Below are positions 7,713-16,906 of a stretch of DNA of 64,000 nt, piece after piece; within the stretch, counting starts at the first letter, position 1, and every line of letters begins with the position of its first letter. Made by a program: the position numbers and the translations under genes. The DNA lies in contig JAAYDF010000056.1 of NCBI GenBank assembly GCA_012729395.1, positions 1-64,000 on the forward strand. Direction: 5' to 3'. A model generated the notes under the pieces. The model was not told the DNA's origin. It worked only from the letters and a program-made list of their open reading frames with translations, and did not search any database. The stretch is from Phycisphaerae bacterium (GTDB taxonomy: Bacteria; Planctomycetota; Phycisphaerae; UBA1845; PWPN01).

Positions 7713-9650
7713 TCAGGGGCTCGCGCCGCACGAGAGATTGATCGGGATCGTCTCGCCGCTGGCGCACAGCTTGAAGGCCAGGACATCCAGCGTATCGACG
7801 TTCCGATCACCGTTGAGATCCGCCTTGGCGCATTGGGGAGCCGCCTCCAGGTCCGTGGTGCCCAGGCACCACTGCAGATGGGCGAAGTCCGCGAGGTCCG
7901 CATCGTTGTCATTGTCGAAGTCCGGCCAGCCTACGGCCAGGGTAGCCGCGTTCGAGGGTACACTGCCTCCGATGTTGGTCGCCACGCAACGATAGGAGCC
8001 TGCTTCGCTGGGAGTGACCCCGGCCACGGTCAGCATGGTGGTTTGCGCGCCCGAATAGGAGCCGCCGTCGTTCAGGTCCACGGTGTCCTTCTGCCAGCGG
8101 TAGCTCAGCGGGGCTGTGCCCGTCGCCTGGGCGATGAAGGTCGCGTTTCCACCAGGCAACACGGTGCGGCTGGCCGGGTGCTGCGTGAACACCGGAGGCA
8201 GATCGCCCGACACGAACGCGAGCTGCGATTCCTGGACCCAGCCGACGGTGCCGTCGAAATCGCACCTCCACCAATACTGGCCTTTGGCCAGCACGCCGGC
8301 AAGGCTGTGAGCCAGGATCGTGCCCTCGTCGTTGGTCGGCAGGCTGGCGAAGGACTCGTAGTTGGTTCCCGGGCCGAGCCGGACGGACGTGGAAGCAATC
8401 GTGCGAACCACGTTGTCCGCCGTGAACGACGTGCTCTGCACCTTGGGTAGTACGTTGACCATCATGATGCCGTTGGCTACCGCTCGCTCGGAACCGTCCG
8501 AAGGGACGTTCTTGACCTGACCGTTGACCACCATGGTCGACGAGCCGCCGCCGTCGAGGTTGTAGCCCCAGGTGGCAGCCAGAGAGTTGACCGAGAAGGC
8601 CGCGAGTTCCGCCATGGTCATGCCGACACTGGCGGTGCTCCGCCCGTCCACGACGATGAAGAAGATGTGCGTGTCGTTGTAGGCGACCGCCGTTCGCGGA
8701 TGGCGAACGATCAAGCCGGCGTTGTCCGTGGGCCGCGCCACACCGTTGGCCAGGTAGATGAAGTTGCCCCCCACGCAGGCGTAGGTCTTGGTCCAGTCGT
8801 TGGAGCTTCGCGTGCTACAGCCGGATTCGTAATCGTTGAGCTCCTGCGAGATGCCGATTGTGGCCCCGATGCTCACGTTGGCCAGCAGCGTCGTCGCCTG
8901 CGACCCCGTGGCCGACAGCACGATGTGATCGAACGGGATCCACGACGAGCCCTGGTTCTGCCGGATCTCACGCACGGTGCCGATGACCTGAGCCGGCTGC
9001 GGCTTGATGAGCAGAGGTTCGCTGAGCTGCACGAGCACCTCGACGCCGCTGTGATCGGTATGGGTGTTGTTGTCGTATTGCGGCGTGTAAAGGATGAGGT
9101 GGTTGGCGCCGCGGCTCTCGTTGATTCCATTGAACGTCTGCGTTGCGCCGGTCGCATGGTATCGAACGTACTGGCGGTCAGCCGTATGGTTGACACAACC
9201 GCCCATGAACACCGTCCGGTTGAGCTTCCAGGCCATCCCGCTCCAGCCGCCGAACTCGGGGAATCGCTTGCTGTACCAGCCGGAGTGAATCTGCCCGCCG
9301 GCTGGTACGCCGGTGGTCGTGTTGTAAAAGTCCCCGTTGACCGCCACGACCACTTGGTTGCGCTGGCCCCAGGTCTGGCCCCAGTAGTTGATGGCCCCGT
9401 CGTATCGAGAAGCCTGGTTGCGGACAGTCTCCTTGCCACTGTACAGCTTGCCGCCGGCGATGCTGGTCTCCAGCGTGCAGTTGAGGTTGCTCCGCTGCAT
9501 CCTCGCGACGAAGCAGTTGTTGGGTCCGGAGACGGTGAACTCGCGATACTCGAAACCATCTCCGATCGTAATCCATTGTGCCCACGATATTTGAGGGCAA
9601 ATGGCGGCCCACAGGAGGGCCAAGGTCAACGCGCGGTGTTTGATCGTCAT
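7713..9650 (-). CDS. secreted phosphodiester glycosidase (NAGPA domain) with SH3, Ig and dockerin-like tail
   Basis: A 645-residue multidomain exported protein. Order: signal peptide ending near SWAQ; a NAGPA/DUF2233-type phosphodiester glycosidase domain (motifs VVAVNGDFYN, RTAVAYN, FIVVDGRS, WGYNLDGGGSSTMVVNG); an SH3-like segment (VRLGPGTNYESFASL...WWRCDFDGTVGWV); an Ig-like domain (PPVFTQHPASRTVLPGGNATF...YRCVATNIGG); and a C-terminal dockerin-like pair of Asp/Asn loops (DFDNDNDADLADF and DLNGDRNVDTLDV). The family removes sugar from sugar-phosphodiesters. The dockerin-like tail suggests calcium binding or attachment to a surface partner. Transcribed divergently from the beta-helix gene. 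Confidence 0.85.
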   Translation of the reverse strand: MTIKHRALTLALLWAAICPQISWAQWITIGDGFEYREFTVSGPNNCFVARMQRSNLNCTLETSIAGGKLYSGKETVRNQASRYDGAINYWGQTWGQRNQVVVAVNGDFYNTTTGVPAGGQIHSGWYSKRFPEFGGWSGMAWKLNRTVFMGGCVNHTADRQYVRYHATGATQTFNGINESRGANHLILYTPQYDNNTHTDHSGVEVLVQLSEPLLIKPQPAQVIGTVREIRQNQGSSWIPFDHIVLSATGSQATTLLANVSIGATIGISQELNDYESGCSTRSSNDWTKTYACVGGNFIYLANGVARPTDNAGLIVRHPRTAVAYNDTHIFFIVVDGRSTASVGMTMAELAAFSVNSLAATWGYNLDGGGSSTMVVNGQVKNVPSDGSERAVANGIMMVNVLPKVQSTSFTADNVVRTIASTSVRLGPGTNYESFASLPTNDEGTILAHSLAGVLAKGQYWWRCDFDGTVGWVQESQLAFVSGDLPPVFTQHPASRTVLPGGNATFIAQATGTAPLSYRWQKDTVDLNDGGSYSGAQTTMLTVAGVTPSEAGSYRCVATNIGGSVPSNAATLAVGWPDFDNDNDADLADFAHLQWCLGTTDLEAAPQCAKADLNGDRNVDTLDVLAFKLCASGETIPINLSCGASP

Positions 9651-10023
9651 GGCCGTCTCCGTTCTGCGGATTGGGTGCTCCGGGGCGATAACCGCGAGTC
9701 GATTTCCCCTGTCGCCCGGGCTTCGACGCGTCCCCTCGTCCTTCGATTCGGATGACCGAGTTAGCTCATATATGTTAGCAGGAATGGCCCCCGAAAAGCA
9801 AGTTTCCGCCCCGAGCCGCGTCTCTGTGGTGTGTGCAAGGCTGGGGGGGCGTGTTTCGGCCCGGTGTGCGCGAGCATGGGTATTGCTGTATAAGATACAG
9901 TGCGACAGCCTGGTGGAGTCTGGAACGTGGGCGGATCACACAGCAAGGATGTGCCTGCGTTTCAATCACAATCACCTGAAGCGCTGCCACGGAGAACAAC
10001 CCTACACAGAAGGATGGAGTCAT
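9651..10023. promoter_or_regulatory. divergent intergenic region
   Basis: This 373-base region separates two divergently transcribed secreted-protein genes and must contain both promoters. AT-rich islands stand out in otherwise GC-rich DNA: TCATATATGTTAGCAGG near 9770 and TATTGCTGTATAAGATACAG near 9885-9903. I cannot pair either with a convincing -35 box. GAAGGATGGAGT just before ATG 10024 is the ribosome-binding region of the downstream gene. Confidence 0.35.
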
Positions 10024-12303
10024 ATGCGAACCCTCCTCGTCGTCGCGGTCGGTGGCCTCGCGTTTGTCGGTGTTCTGCGGGCCGCGGAGTTGCACGTGGC
10101 CATGAACGGCGCGGATTCCAACCCCGGCACGCGGGCTGAGCCCCTACGCACGATTCAGCGGGCCGCCGACCTGGCCCAGCCGGGCGACACCATCACCGTG
10201 CACGAGGGCGTGTATCGTGAGCGTGTCAACCCGCCACGAGGGGGCGAGTCCGACATTAAACGCATCACCTACCAACCGGCCCCGGGGGCAAAGGTCGAGA
10301 TCAAGGGCTCCGAAATCGTCACCGGCTGGACCAAGGTGCAGAACGATACATGGAAAGTCGTCCTCCCGAACTCGTTCTTCGGCGAGTTCAACCCTTACCG
10401 CGATTGCATCCACGGCGACTGGTTCAACGGCCGGGGCCGCGAGCATCACACCGGGGCCGTGTATCTCAACGGCGACTGGCTGACCGAAGCGGTGACCCTC
10501 GACGAGGTGCTGGCACCCGCGGGAAGCATCCCTTCATGGTTCAGCGACGCGGGGGGCGGGACGCTGTTGAACGTGGCTTGGTTGCGGCTCGGCGGTGATG
10601 ACGAGGGCGGCCGGCGCATCCCGGCCTCAAGCTTCGCCGCCCAGCACGGCATTCAGACCGCCCCCGCCAGCGAAGGCGGCGACTGCGTCGGCTGGATCGA
10701 GCACGGCGACTGGCTCCGCTACGACGGGGTAGACTTCGGGCAACGCACGGAACGCCTGGAGGTTCGCGTGGCTTCCGCCACGGCCGGCGGGATTATCGAG
10801 TTCCACCTGGACACGCCCCAGGGCGAATTGCTCGGCACCTGTTCGGTGCCCCACACCGGCGGGTGGCAGGCGTGGAGGTCCATGGCCGTCGAGCTCCAGC
10901 CGGTCAGTGGCGTGAAAACCCTCTGCCTGACCTTCAAGGACCGCCGATCCGATGGCAAGGCCAACCCGACCTTGAACCCGCAGCTCTGGTACGCCGAGGT
11001 CGACGGCGCGAACACCACCATCTGGGCGCGGTTCCACGGCGTCGATCCCAACGTGCAACTCGTCGAGATCAACGTCCGACAATCGGTCTTCTACCCCGAT
11101 CAGCCGGGCCGCGACTACATCACCGTCCGCGGTTTCGCGATGCGACATGCGGCCACACCCTGGGCGCCGCCGACCGCCGAGCAGATTGGGCTCGTCGGCA
11201 CCCACTGGAGCAAGGGCTGGATCATTGAGAACAACGTCATCAGCCACTCGACCTGTACCGGCATCGCGCTCGGCAAGCACGGCGATGAGTTCGACAACAC
11301 TTCCGCCAATACCGCCGAGGGCTACGTCAAGACCATCGAGCGGGGATTGGCCAACAACTGGAACAAACAGACCATCGGCCACCATATCGTCCGCGACAAC
11401 GTCATTTCGCATTGCGAGCAGGCGGGGATCGTCGGCAGCCTCGGCCCGGTCTTCAGTGTCATCACCGGCAACGTCATTCACGACATCCACGTACGCCGCC
11501 TGTTCACCGGTGCGGAGATGGCGGGCATCAAGCTCCATGCCGCGATCGATGTAGAGATCACCCGCAATCACATCTATCGCGCTTGCCGGGGGATCTGGCT
11601 GGACTGGATGGCCCAGGGAACGCGTGTGACCCGCAACCTGCTGCACGACAACGGACCCAGCGAGGATCTGTTCGTCGAGGTCAACCACGGACCGTTTCTG
11701 GTGGACAACAACCTGCTGCTGTCGCCGACGGCTATTTTGGACATGTCGCAGGGTGGGGCCTACGCGCATAACCTGATCGCGGGGCGAGTCCTCCTGCGGC
11801 CCGAACTGGGGCGTGAAACGCCGTTTCATCCGCCGCACTCGACCGAGGTCGCGGGGCTGCGCAACATCCCCGGTGGCGACAGCCGCTTCTACAATAATCT
11901 CTTCGTCGCGGCGAACGGTCTGGCCGAGTATGACGGTGCCCACTTCCCCGTGTGGATGGCCGGCAACGTGTTTCTGAACGGAGCGGCGCCATCTCGGCAC
12001 GAGGCCGACCCGGTGGTCAAACCCGAGCCCGTGCCACCCCCGCAGATGAATGAGGCCGCCGACGGTTGGTACGTGGAGCTCAATCTGGGGCTCGACCCGG
12101 CCGCCGGGGCTCGCCGGCCTTTGGTCACCACCGAATTGCTCGGCAAAGCCCTCGTGCCGGGTATGCCCTACGAGCAGCCCGACGGTGCGCCGATCCGCGT
12201 GGACACCGACTACCTCGGCCGGCCGCGGAGCGATTCCAACCCGACGCCCGGCCCGTTCGAGCACCTTGCCGCTGAGCCGCTCCGCGTCAAAGTCTGGCCG
12301 TGA
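10024..12303 (+). CDS. secreted right-handed beta-helix protein with embedded CBM6-like domain
   Basis: A 759-residue exported protein with signal peptide (MRTLLVVAVGGLAFVGVLRAAEL). It opens like many polysaccharide-degrading beta-helix proteins (LHVAMNGADSNPGTRAEPLRTIQRAADLAQPGDTI, GVYRERV). A beta-sandwich resembling CBM6 interrupts the helix at about residues 205-320 (DCVGWIEHGDWLRYDGVDFG...ATAGGIIEFHLD). Helix coils then resume with repeated N-x-I/V motifs (IENNVISHS, VRDNVISHC, ITGNVIHDI, ITRNHIYRA, VTRNLLHDN). Likely a polysaccharide lyase or glycoside hydrolase; substrate and catalytic residues cannot be named. The stop is 8 bases before a family B inverted repeat that could form a terminator-like hairpin. 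Confidence 0.8.
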   Translation: MRTLLVVAVGGLAFVGVLRAAELHVAMNGADSNPGTRAEPLRTIQRAADLAQPGDTITVHEGVYRERVNPPRGGESDIKRITYQPAPGAKVEIKGSEIVTGWTKVQNDTWKVVLPNSFFGEFNPYRDCIHGDWFNGRGREHHTGAVYLNGDWLTEAVTLDEVLAPAGSIPSWFSDAGGGTLLNVAWLRLGGDDEGGRRIPASSFAAQHGIQTAPASEGGDCVGWIEHGDWLRYDGVDFGQRTERLEVRVASATAGGIIEFHLDTPQGELLGTCSVPHTGGWQAWRSMAVELQPVSGVKTLCLTFKDRRSDGKANPTLNPQLWYAEVDGANTTIWARFHGVDPNVQLVEINVRQSVFYPDQPGRDYITVRGFAMRHAATPWAPPTAEQIGLVGTHWSKGWIIENNVISHSTCTGIALGKHGDEFDNTSANTAEGYVKTIERGLANNWNKQTIGHHIVRDNVISHCEQAGIVGSLGPVFSVITGNVIHDIHVRRLFTGAEMAGIKLHAAIDVEITRNHIYRACRGIWLDWMAQGTRVTRNLLHDNGPSEDLFVEVNHGPFLVDNNLLLSPTAILDMSQGGAYAHNLIAGRVLLRPELGRETPFHPPHSTEVAGLRNIPGGDSRFYNNLFVAANGLAEYDGAHFPVWMAGNVFLNGAAPSRHEADPVVKPEPVPPPQMNEAADGWYVELNLGLDPAAGARRPLVTTELLGKALVPGMPYEQPDGAPIRVDTDYLGRPRSDSNPTPGPFEHLAAEPLRVKVWP

Positions 12304-12311
12304 CCAGCAAG

Positions 12312-12380
12312 CAGAGCCGCGACCGTGAGGGAGCGGTGGCTTTGATAGCGAAGAACCGCTTCCTTACGGGCGCGGCTCTG
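12312..12380. repeat. family B inverted repeat between convergent genes
   Basis: The left arm (12312-12337, CAGAGCCGCGACCGTGAGGG, then AGCGGT) and the right arm (12355-12380) are near-perfect inverted copies with about three mismatches over 26 bases, around a 17-base loop. It lies 8 bases after the beta-helix gene stop and 27 bases before the end of the convergent minus-strand gene. It may act as a bidirectional transcription stop, but there is no T-tract. Confidence 0.8.
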
Positions 12381-12407
12381 ATCGGGCGAGAACGTTTTCA
12401 CACGTTC

Positions 12408-13817
12408 TCAGTCCTTTGAAATCGACGATCGAGGATGTGGGCCGACCAGCCGTATGTCGTGGATGGTGACGTCGTCCGGGACATCGAGCGCCAGGCCGGT
12501 GATGCCGCCGACGTAGGCGGGTGATCCCGCAAGATCCACCGTGACCCAGTTCTTGTCGCCTGCGGGGATTGTGGCGCTGGCGGACCGCTCTTTCTGCCAC
12601 CACGTGTTCCGCCAGGCGGCCCATTCGCTGGGCTTGGTCGAGGCCTTGTCCGGGGGCGTGCCGCGCCAGAACACCGTCATGCTGCCGGCGTTGCTCGCGG
12701 AGATCCGCACGGTGAGGCGTGGAGCGGCCTCCGCTCGCCAGAAAGCCATCGGGCCAATCATCCGCACCGGTCGAGTGGTGTCCACGGCTTGGATCGTCAA
12801 CCCCCGGCCCGCTATCGGGTGGCCCGCGTCCCGGCCGTTCTGGTAGTGCCACCCCTGCCTCGCGCGATCGAAGCTCCACGCCGGCGGCTCGGGCGAAGCC
12901 AACCGCCGGGCCTCGGCCCGGATCTGCTCGATGCCGCCCAGAACGAACGTGCAGGCGTATTCATAGACGATGTTGTGATCGAGGATCTCGGTGGCAATCG
13001 GTGACATGTAGCCCGTGTTGGCGGACTTCTCGTCGCCGCTGCCGCGTTGGCCATGGAATCCGCCGTGAAACTCCATCGCCGTCGGCACGCATACCCCGAT
13101 CCCGGTGCCCGCGTCATTGAGCAGCGCCGCCCAGTGCTCCGTCGCCAGGAAGTTGACCCACGGCCAGGGCTCTCGGTGGTCGTTGCGCACTTCGCTCGTC
13201 TCCTCGCCGGTGAACGGCTTATCTCCCTGGTAGGTGATGAGCCTATGCCATGGCCCGTTCACATAGACCGCGGGCACCTCCTGGCTCGTGCCGGGATACT
13301 GGGTCTTGTCTTCGCGGGCGTTGGTCAGACGGGCCCGGTAGGCGAACTTCGGCGCATCCGTCGACAGGGTGATCCAGGTCTCCATGACGCACTCGCCGGG
13401 GTCGTTCTCCATCGGCCAGAGCATGGGCACTGTCTTGACGTAGAGCTCGCCGTCGCGGACCCGATGCTCGAGCACCTTGGAGCCGTTATGGAAGGCATCG
13501 CCGGTCTGGATCGGATTCCATGGGAAACCCGCCCAATGTGGGCTCTTGCGTTTGCCTTCGCGTTGGTAGTTGCCGGGCCCGGAGTAGTACGACTGCTGGA
13601 TCTGCCGACCCAGATCGTGCGAGTTGATCAGGTTCGGTCCGCCGGGCTGGGAGACGTGCGTGATCGCGCCGCCCCAGTCGAGGTGGATGCCGACGCGGAT
13701 GAACTCGTTCTCGACGAACACCACGGCGGATCGGCTGTCGCCGGATGGGGGCTGACCTTCCGACGCGATCGCAACGGACATCAAACCACAAACAACAAGG
13801 AGGATCTTTGCACCCAT
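12408..13817 (-). CDS. secreted protein of unknown function, possible sugar-active beta-sandwich
   Basis: A 469-residue exported protein with signal peptide (MGAKILLVVCGLMSVAIASEG). The start at ATG 13817 is supported by AGGGGAGA upstream. The N-terminal two thirds is rich in beta strands with aromatic patches (FVENEFIRVGIHLDWGGAITHV, PHWAGFPWNPIQTGD, WPWVNFLATEHWAALL). This resembles galactose-mutarotase-like or glycosidase accessory folds. The last ~130 residues (WSFDRARQGWHYQNGRDAGHPI to the end) look like a carbohydrate-binding-type jelly roll. I do not recognise a named family. The neighbourhood of glycosidases suggests polysaccharide use. Confidence 0.6.
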   Translation of the reverse strand: MGAKILLVVCGLMSVAIASEGQPPSGDSRSAVVFVENEFIRVGIHLDWGGAITHVSQPGGPNLINSHDLGRQIQQSYYSGPGNYQREGKRKSPHWAGFPWNPIQTGDAFHNGSKVLEHRVRDGELYVKTVPMLWPMENDPGECVMETWITLSTDAPKFAYRARLTNAREDKTQYPGTSQEVPAVYVNGPWHRLITYQGDKPFTGEETSEVRNDHREPWPWVNFLATEHWAALLNDAGTGIGVCVPTAMEFHGGFHGQRGSGDEKSANTGYMSPIATEILDHNIVYEYACTFVLGGIEQIRAEARRLASPEPPAWSFDRARQGWHYQNGRDAGHPIAGRGLTIQAVDTTRPVRMIGPMAFWRAEAAPRLTVRISASNAGSMTVFWRGTPPDKASTKPSEWAAWRNTWWQKERSASATIPAGDKNWVTVDLAGSPAYVGGITGLALDVPDDVTIHDIRLVGPHPRSSISKD

Positions 13818-14029
13818 TTCATTCTCCCCTATCGAATCAGGCCGCCATCCCGCCTGAAGTTACGCCGATCATCGCTCCCACTTGGGCGCCTCCCATCGGC
13901 GTTTATCAGCGTATATCGGCGGTTGTCCTTCCCGTCCGCCAGCCCGGGCGGTCAACGGATCGTCGATGTCCCTTGCCGATCCTCGCGACCCTCGCGTTTG
14001 CCAGGATTCCCGTCGCCTGCGTTGACGGG

Positions 14030-14197
14030 TCATCCGGGGCATCTCTCCTCCGGCCGGCCGGAGGACGCGGAACCCGTCGAGACGACCTTACCGCATTCGG
14101 GGCAGACGCCCGAACTGTTGCCGGTCAGATTGTACTCGCACCGGGGGCACAGTCCTCTTGCCTCCCGGCGCCTCGATGGCGTGCCTTTGGGTGTTAG
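14030..14197 (-). pseudogene. remnant of a zinc-ribbon gene
   Basis: On the minus strand a frame without a start codon encodes a double CxxC zinc ribbon: GLCPRCEYNLTGNSSG, then VCPECGKVV. It ends at TGA 14032-14030, with an in-frame stop just upstream near 14203. The same ribbon type forms the intact C-terminus of the membrane protein at 61063-61779 and the N-terminus of the one at 61649-62158. This looks like the leftover 3' end of a decayed gene. The remainder of the 13818-14397 gap shows no other coding signal. Confidence 0.45.
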
Positions 14198-14397
14198 AGC
14201 ATTTCACGCAATGGCGTAGCGGCCGCCGCCCCTGGTAGCCCGCGAACTCGCAAGGAATACGCCAATCGCCACGGCTCGGCTGAGCTCGCCGAAGTCGGGG
14301 GGCGACCGCTACGATGGGGCGTGAATCGCTCTAGCTCGGTTCTTGACGGGCGTATACTCAGTGTGCCGGAGGAGTCGCCTTGAACCGGGTATCATCT

Positions 14398-14676
14398 CTA
14401 CGGTCGACGCGCGGATGGCCGATCCTTGATGGCCCGCAGTTCATCCATTCCCGGGTCGGGAGGCGCGACGGCTGATTCGGCGAACAGCTCTGCATCCAAC
14501 TTCCGCGGCAGGTTGGCGAACCGCCCCGTACGGGTGCGGTATTCCCGCTCAACCTCCAGAAGGTGGTCGCAGAGACGGTCCACGTCGTTGCCGAAATCGG
14601 CACACACCGCGCGGCGAATCGCGCGCACTTCGTCGATCAGCGGATCGCTGATGGGCCGGTCCTCGGTATCGCTCAT
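14398..14676 (-). CDS. probable antitoxin of a PIN-toxin pair
   Basis: A 92-residue acidic-to-neutral protein (DPLIDEVRAIRRAVCADFGNDVDRLCDHLLEVEREY) starting 9 bases after the PIN-domain gene on the same strand. Short proteins of the form DPxxEEVxxIRxxxAxxxGxDxxxL are often encoded directly next to this PIN subfamily and are taken as the antitoxin partner. The reversed order (toxin first) fits that subfamily. There is no obvious DNA-binding motif. Function is inferred from position and pattern. Confidence 0.6.
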   Translation of the reverse strand: MSDTEDRPISDPLIDEVRAIRRAVCADFGNDVDRLCDHLLEVEREYRTRTGRFANLPRKLDAELFAESAVAPPDPGMDELRAIKDRPSARRP

Positions 14677-14685
14677 GACGTCACC

Positions 14686-15162
14686 TCACGTTCCCCACAC
14701 TACCTCCGGTGTGGTAATCATCGGCGGCATATAACCCAATCGCTGGCAGATGATCCGCAGATGCTCCAGCTTGTTCATGTTGGCCAAGTGCCGGACATTC
14801 CAGGACAAGACATACTCCACGCGGTGGACGATGGCCGCAGCCACGTGTACCGCATCGCCAGATTCCTCTGGACCGGGCATCACCTTTTCGCCCACAAGGA
14901 TTTTGGCCACGCCGCGGACCTCTTGCGTCAGCGGGAGGATCTCGATTTCCACAGTCATCTTCATCGCGAGATCCGCAAGCGGGAAGACGGGATTCGAGAG
15001 TTCGGTCAGGACTTCGGGGGAAATCAACAACTGATGACGCTCCCGTTGTCTTGCCCACCACTGCCGGCTCTGCTCTCGCCGGTAGACGCTCGCGGCGTCC
15101 GTCCGGTCAGAAACGCACGCGCTGAAGAAGCTAGTCTCAAGGTACACTCGAGCCATGACCAC
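14686..15162 (-). CDS. PIN-domain toxin-like ribonuclease (VapC-like)
   Basis: A 158-residue PIN-domain protein. The acidic residues of the fold are visible: VYLETSFFSA (Glu where most VapC have Asp), SPEVLTELS, SGDAVHVAAAI, and then LSWNVRHLANMNK. Its C-terminus (PPMITTPEVVWGT) matches the PIN subfamily that ends in xICTPEEL-like sequence. These are Mg-dependent RNases, usually toxins neutralised by a partner; the candidate partner follows at 14676. The second ATG (15156, MARVYLET) may be the true start, since GGGGTGG precedes it. Confidence 0.75.
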   Translation of the reverse strand: MVMARVYLETSFFSACVSDRTDAASVYRREQSRQWWARQRERHQLLISPEVLTELSNPVFPLADLAMKMTVEIEILPLTQEVRGVAKILVGEKVMPGPEESGDAVHVAAAIVHRVEYVLSWNVRHLANMNKLEHLRIICQRLGYMPPMITTPEVVWGT

Positions 15163-15463
15163 CCCATTTTAGCCTATGCCTGCCGGTGAAGCGACGCGAT
15201 GGATCCTGCTTTGCGCTGAATTGGAGCGTTGGGTCGCGCATCTTGCAGACATTTCATCACGGCTTCGGCATGGCATTTGAAACCACCTGGCGGCTCGACT
15301 CCGTGGCTCCCGGATTGTCCGCGTCCGGGACACGGGCTGGATGCCATTATGTCTGTGTGCAGCGGGTGTGGCAAGGGTGTCCTGGGCGGATGGCGACTCC
15401 GGGTGCGTGACAACTCAGGCGGGTGGGATTGGCGTTCTACCGGCCCGATAGGGGCCAAGGGGG

Positions 15464-15572
15464 GTAGCCACGGGTGGAGTGAGCCGCAGGCGAGCGGAGG
15501 AATAGGCGGATCTCGTTTCGACGGGTTTTGCGTCGGCTGGCTGCGCGGTCGCACCGCTCCACCCGTGGCTAC
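15464..15572. repeat. long inverted repeat
   Basis: A perfect 15-bp inverted repeat (15464-15478 GTAGCCACGGGTGGA, 15558-15572 TCCACCCGTGGCTAC) encloses 79 bases. The next bases inward (GTGAGCCGCAG and CTGCGCGGTCGCAC) still pair partly. It fills much of the 535-base gap between the PIN toxin and the URO-D gene; I see no gene in the rest of that gap. No coding capacity and no transposase. Confidence 0.7.
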
Positions 15573-15697
15573 AGCCATCGGGGTTCGTCTGCCGGGGCCT
15601 TGTGCGGTCAGGCACTTTCGTTGTGGTGCGGGCATCCTGCCTGCCCCGGCAGTCTGGAAGGCTGCATCACGACGAAGCTGAGGAACCGAGACCGCCG

Positions 15698-16759
15698 CTA
15701 CCGAACCGGCCTCGCGGCCTCGACGAAGGCCAGGACGTTCTCCCAGGGCGTCTCCGGCTGAATCATGTTCGACGGGCAAAGGATGCCGCGCTTTCCTTCG
15801 CCGCACAGTTGCTTCAATTCGCGCACCGTGCGGCGAACATCGTCCGGCGTGCCGAACGGGAAGGTTCGTTGCGAGCTGATGGTGGCGCAGAGGGTGATGC
15901 GCTTGCCGAACTCGCGGTGGACCTCGGCAAAGTCCATGCACTCGGGCTGGATCGGATGCAATATGTCGAAGCCGAGGTCGACGATGTCGGGCACGATATC
16001 CCGGATGCAGCCGCAACTGTGGAGGAAGGTGCGCACGTGCGGGAATCGGCAGCGGACGTGGTCGAGGACCATCGCCCACCGCGGCTTGATGAGCCGTCGC
16101 CACATGGCAGGCGAGATCTGCATGCCCGTCTGCGCCCCCGCATCGTCGTAGAAGCAGAGCACGTCGATGCCCGCCTGCGCCGAGGCCAGGGCCAGTTGCC
16201 GGGTGTAGTCGGCGACCTTGGCGATGAGGGCCTCGGTCAGGGAGGGATTGAGGATGGTGTCGGCCAGAAAAGTCTCCATGCCCCGCAGCCACCACGACCA
16301 TTCGTAGATACTCCCCGCGTAGCCGAAGACCGGGTAACCCCGCTCCTGGTACCTGGCAATAGGGGTCAGGTCGATGGCCGCGTCGAGTGCCGGGCTTGGG
16401 TACGCCTCGATCTCTCGCACCGATTCCGCCCGGGCCAGCGGCGGGTAGGTCCGGTCGACGGTGCCCTCCACGCCGCCGGCACTGTGGCCGATGCCCCATT
16501 CATCGAAGGTGGTGCCGGGCTCGATATGGTCATGCCAGGCTTGGGGATCTTCTCCCGCGAATCGGGCCTTGAGCGAGAACGTGCGGAAGTCGCAGTGGAA
16601 GTACTCTGCCGGATCGGCCGCGCCGGTCCACTCGGCAAACTGCCTCCGGATGGGTGGTGTGAAGCCGGGGAGCGCACCCACGTCCACGGTGAAGGGCATC
16701 CACCGCGGTGTGCCGCCCTCCAGGAGCGCGTTCAGGTTGTCGCGCGAATGGCTTGGCAT
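15698..16759 (-). CDS. uroporphyrinogen decarboxylase (URO-D) family protein
   Basis: A 353-residue TIM-barrel protein of the URO-D superfamily, which includes HemE and the MtaA/CmuA-type corrinoid methyltransferases. Features include SRDNLNALLEGGTPRWMPFTVDVG near the start, GIDVLCFYDDAGAQTGMQISPAMWRRLIKP, and FLHSCGCIRDIVPDIVDLGFDILHPIQPECMD, the HSCGxxxxxxPxxxxxGxDxLxPxQ pattern of the methyltransferase-like branch. The His and Cys in HSCG suggest zinc binding as in MtaA. No haem genes are adjacent, so a corrinoid- or methyl-transfer-related role is more likely than HemE. Substrate unknown. Confidence 0.8.
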   Translation of the reverse strand: MPSHSRDNLNALLEGGTPRWMPFTVDVGALPGFTPPIRRQFAEWTGAADPAEYFHCDFRTFSLKARFAGEDPQAWHDHIEPGTTFDEWGIGHSAGGVEGTVDRTYPPLARAESVREIEAYPSPALDAAIDLTPIARYQERGYPVFGYAGSIYEWSWWLRGMETFLADTILNPSLTEALIAKVADYTRQLALASAQAGIDVLCFYDDAGAQTGMQISPAMWRRLIKPRWAMVLDHVRCRFPHVRTFLHSCGCIRDIVPDIVDLGFDILHPIQPECMDFAEVHREFGKRITLCATISSQRTFPFGTPDDVRRTVRELKQLCGEGKRGILCPSNMIQPETPWENVLAFVEAARPVR

Positions 16760-16906
16760 TCTGTTTCCGTCTCAATTCCGTCCATCCCGCAATGGCTCCG
16801 CCGCCGGCGGCGCTTCCGGTCGCCCTCAACTCTACCTGCCAACGTGCTGGTGATCCACCCGCCGGTCGCCGCAGCCCGCCTTCGGTGGCGGGGGGGCGCT
16901 GTTGAA

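Noticed and set aside
10627-12264. 545-residue minus-strand frame within the beta-helix gene
   Set aside because: A shadow of a clear exported protein on the other strand, with no family features.
14381-14476. Short TTG-initiated frame after GGAGGAG
   Set aside because: Thirty-one codons antisense to the antitoxin-like gene, with no recognisable sequence. The Shine-Dalgarno match alone is not enough.
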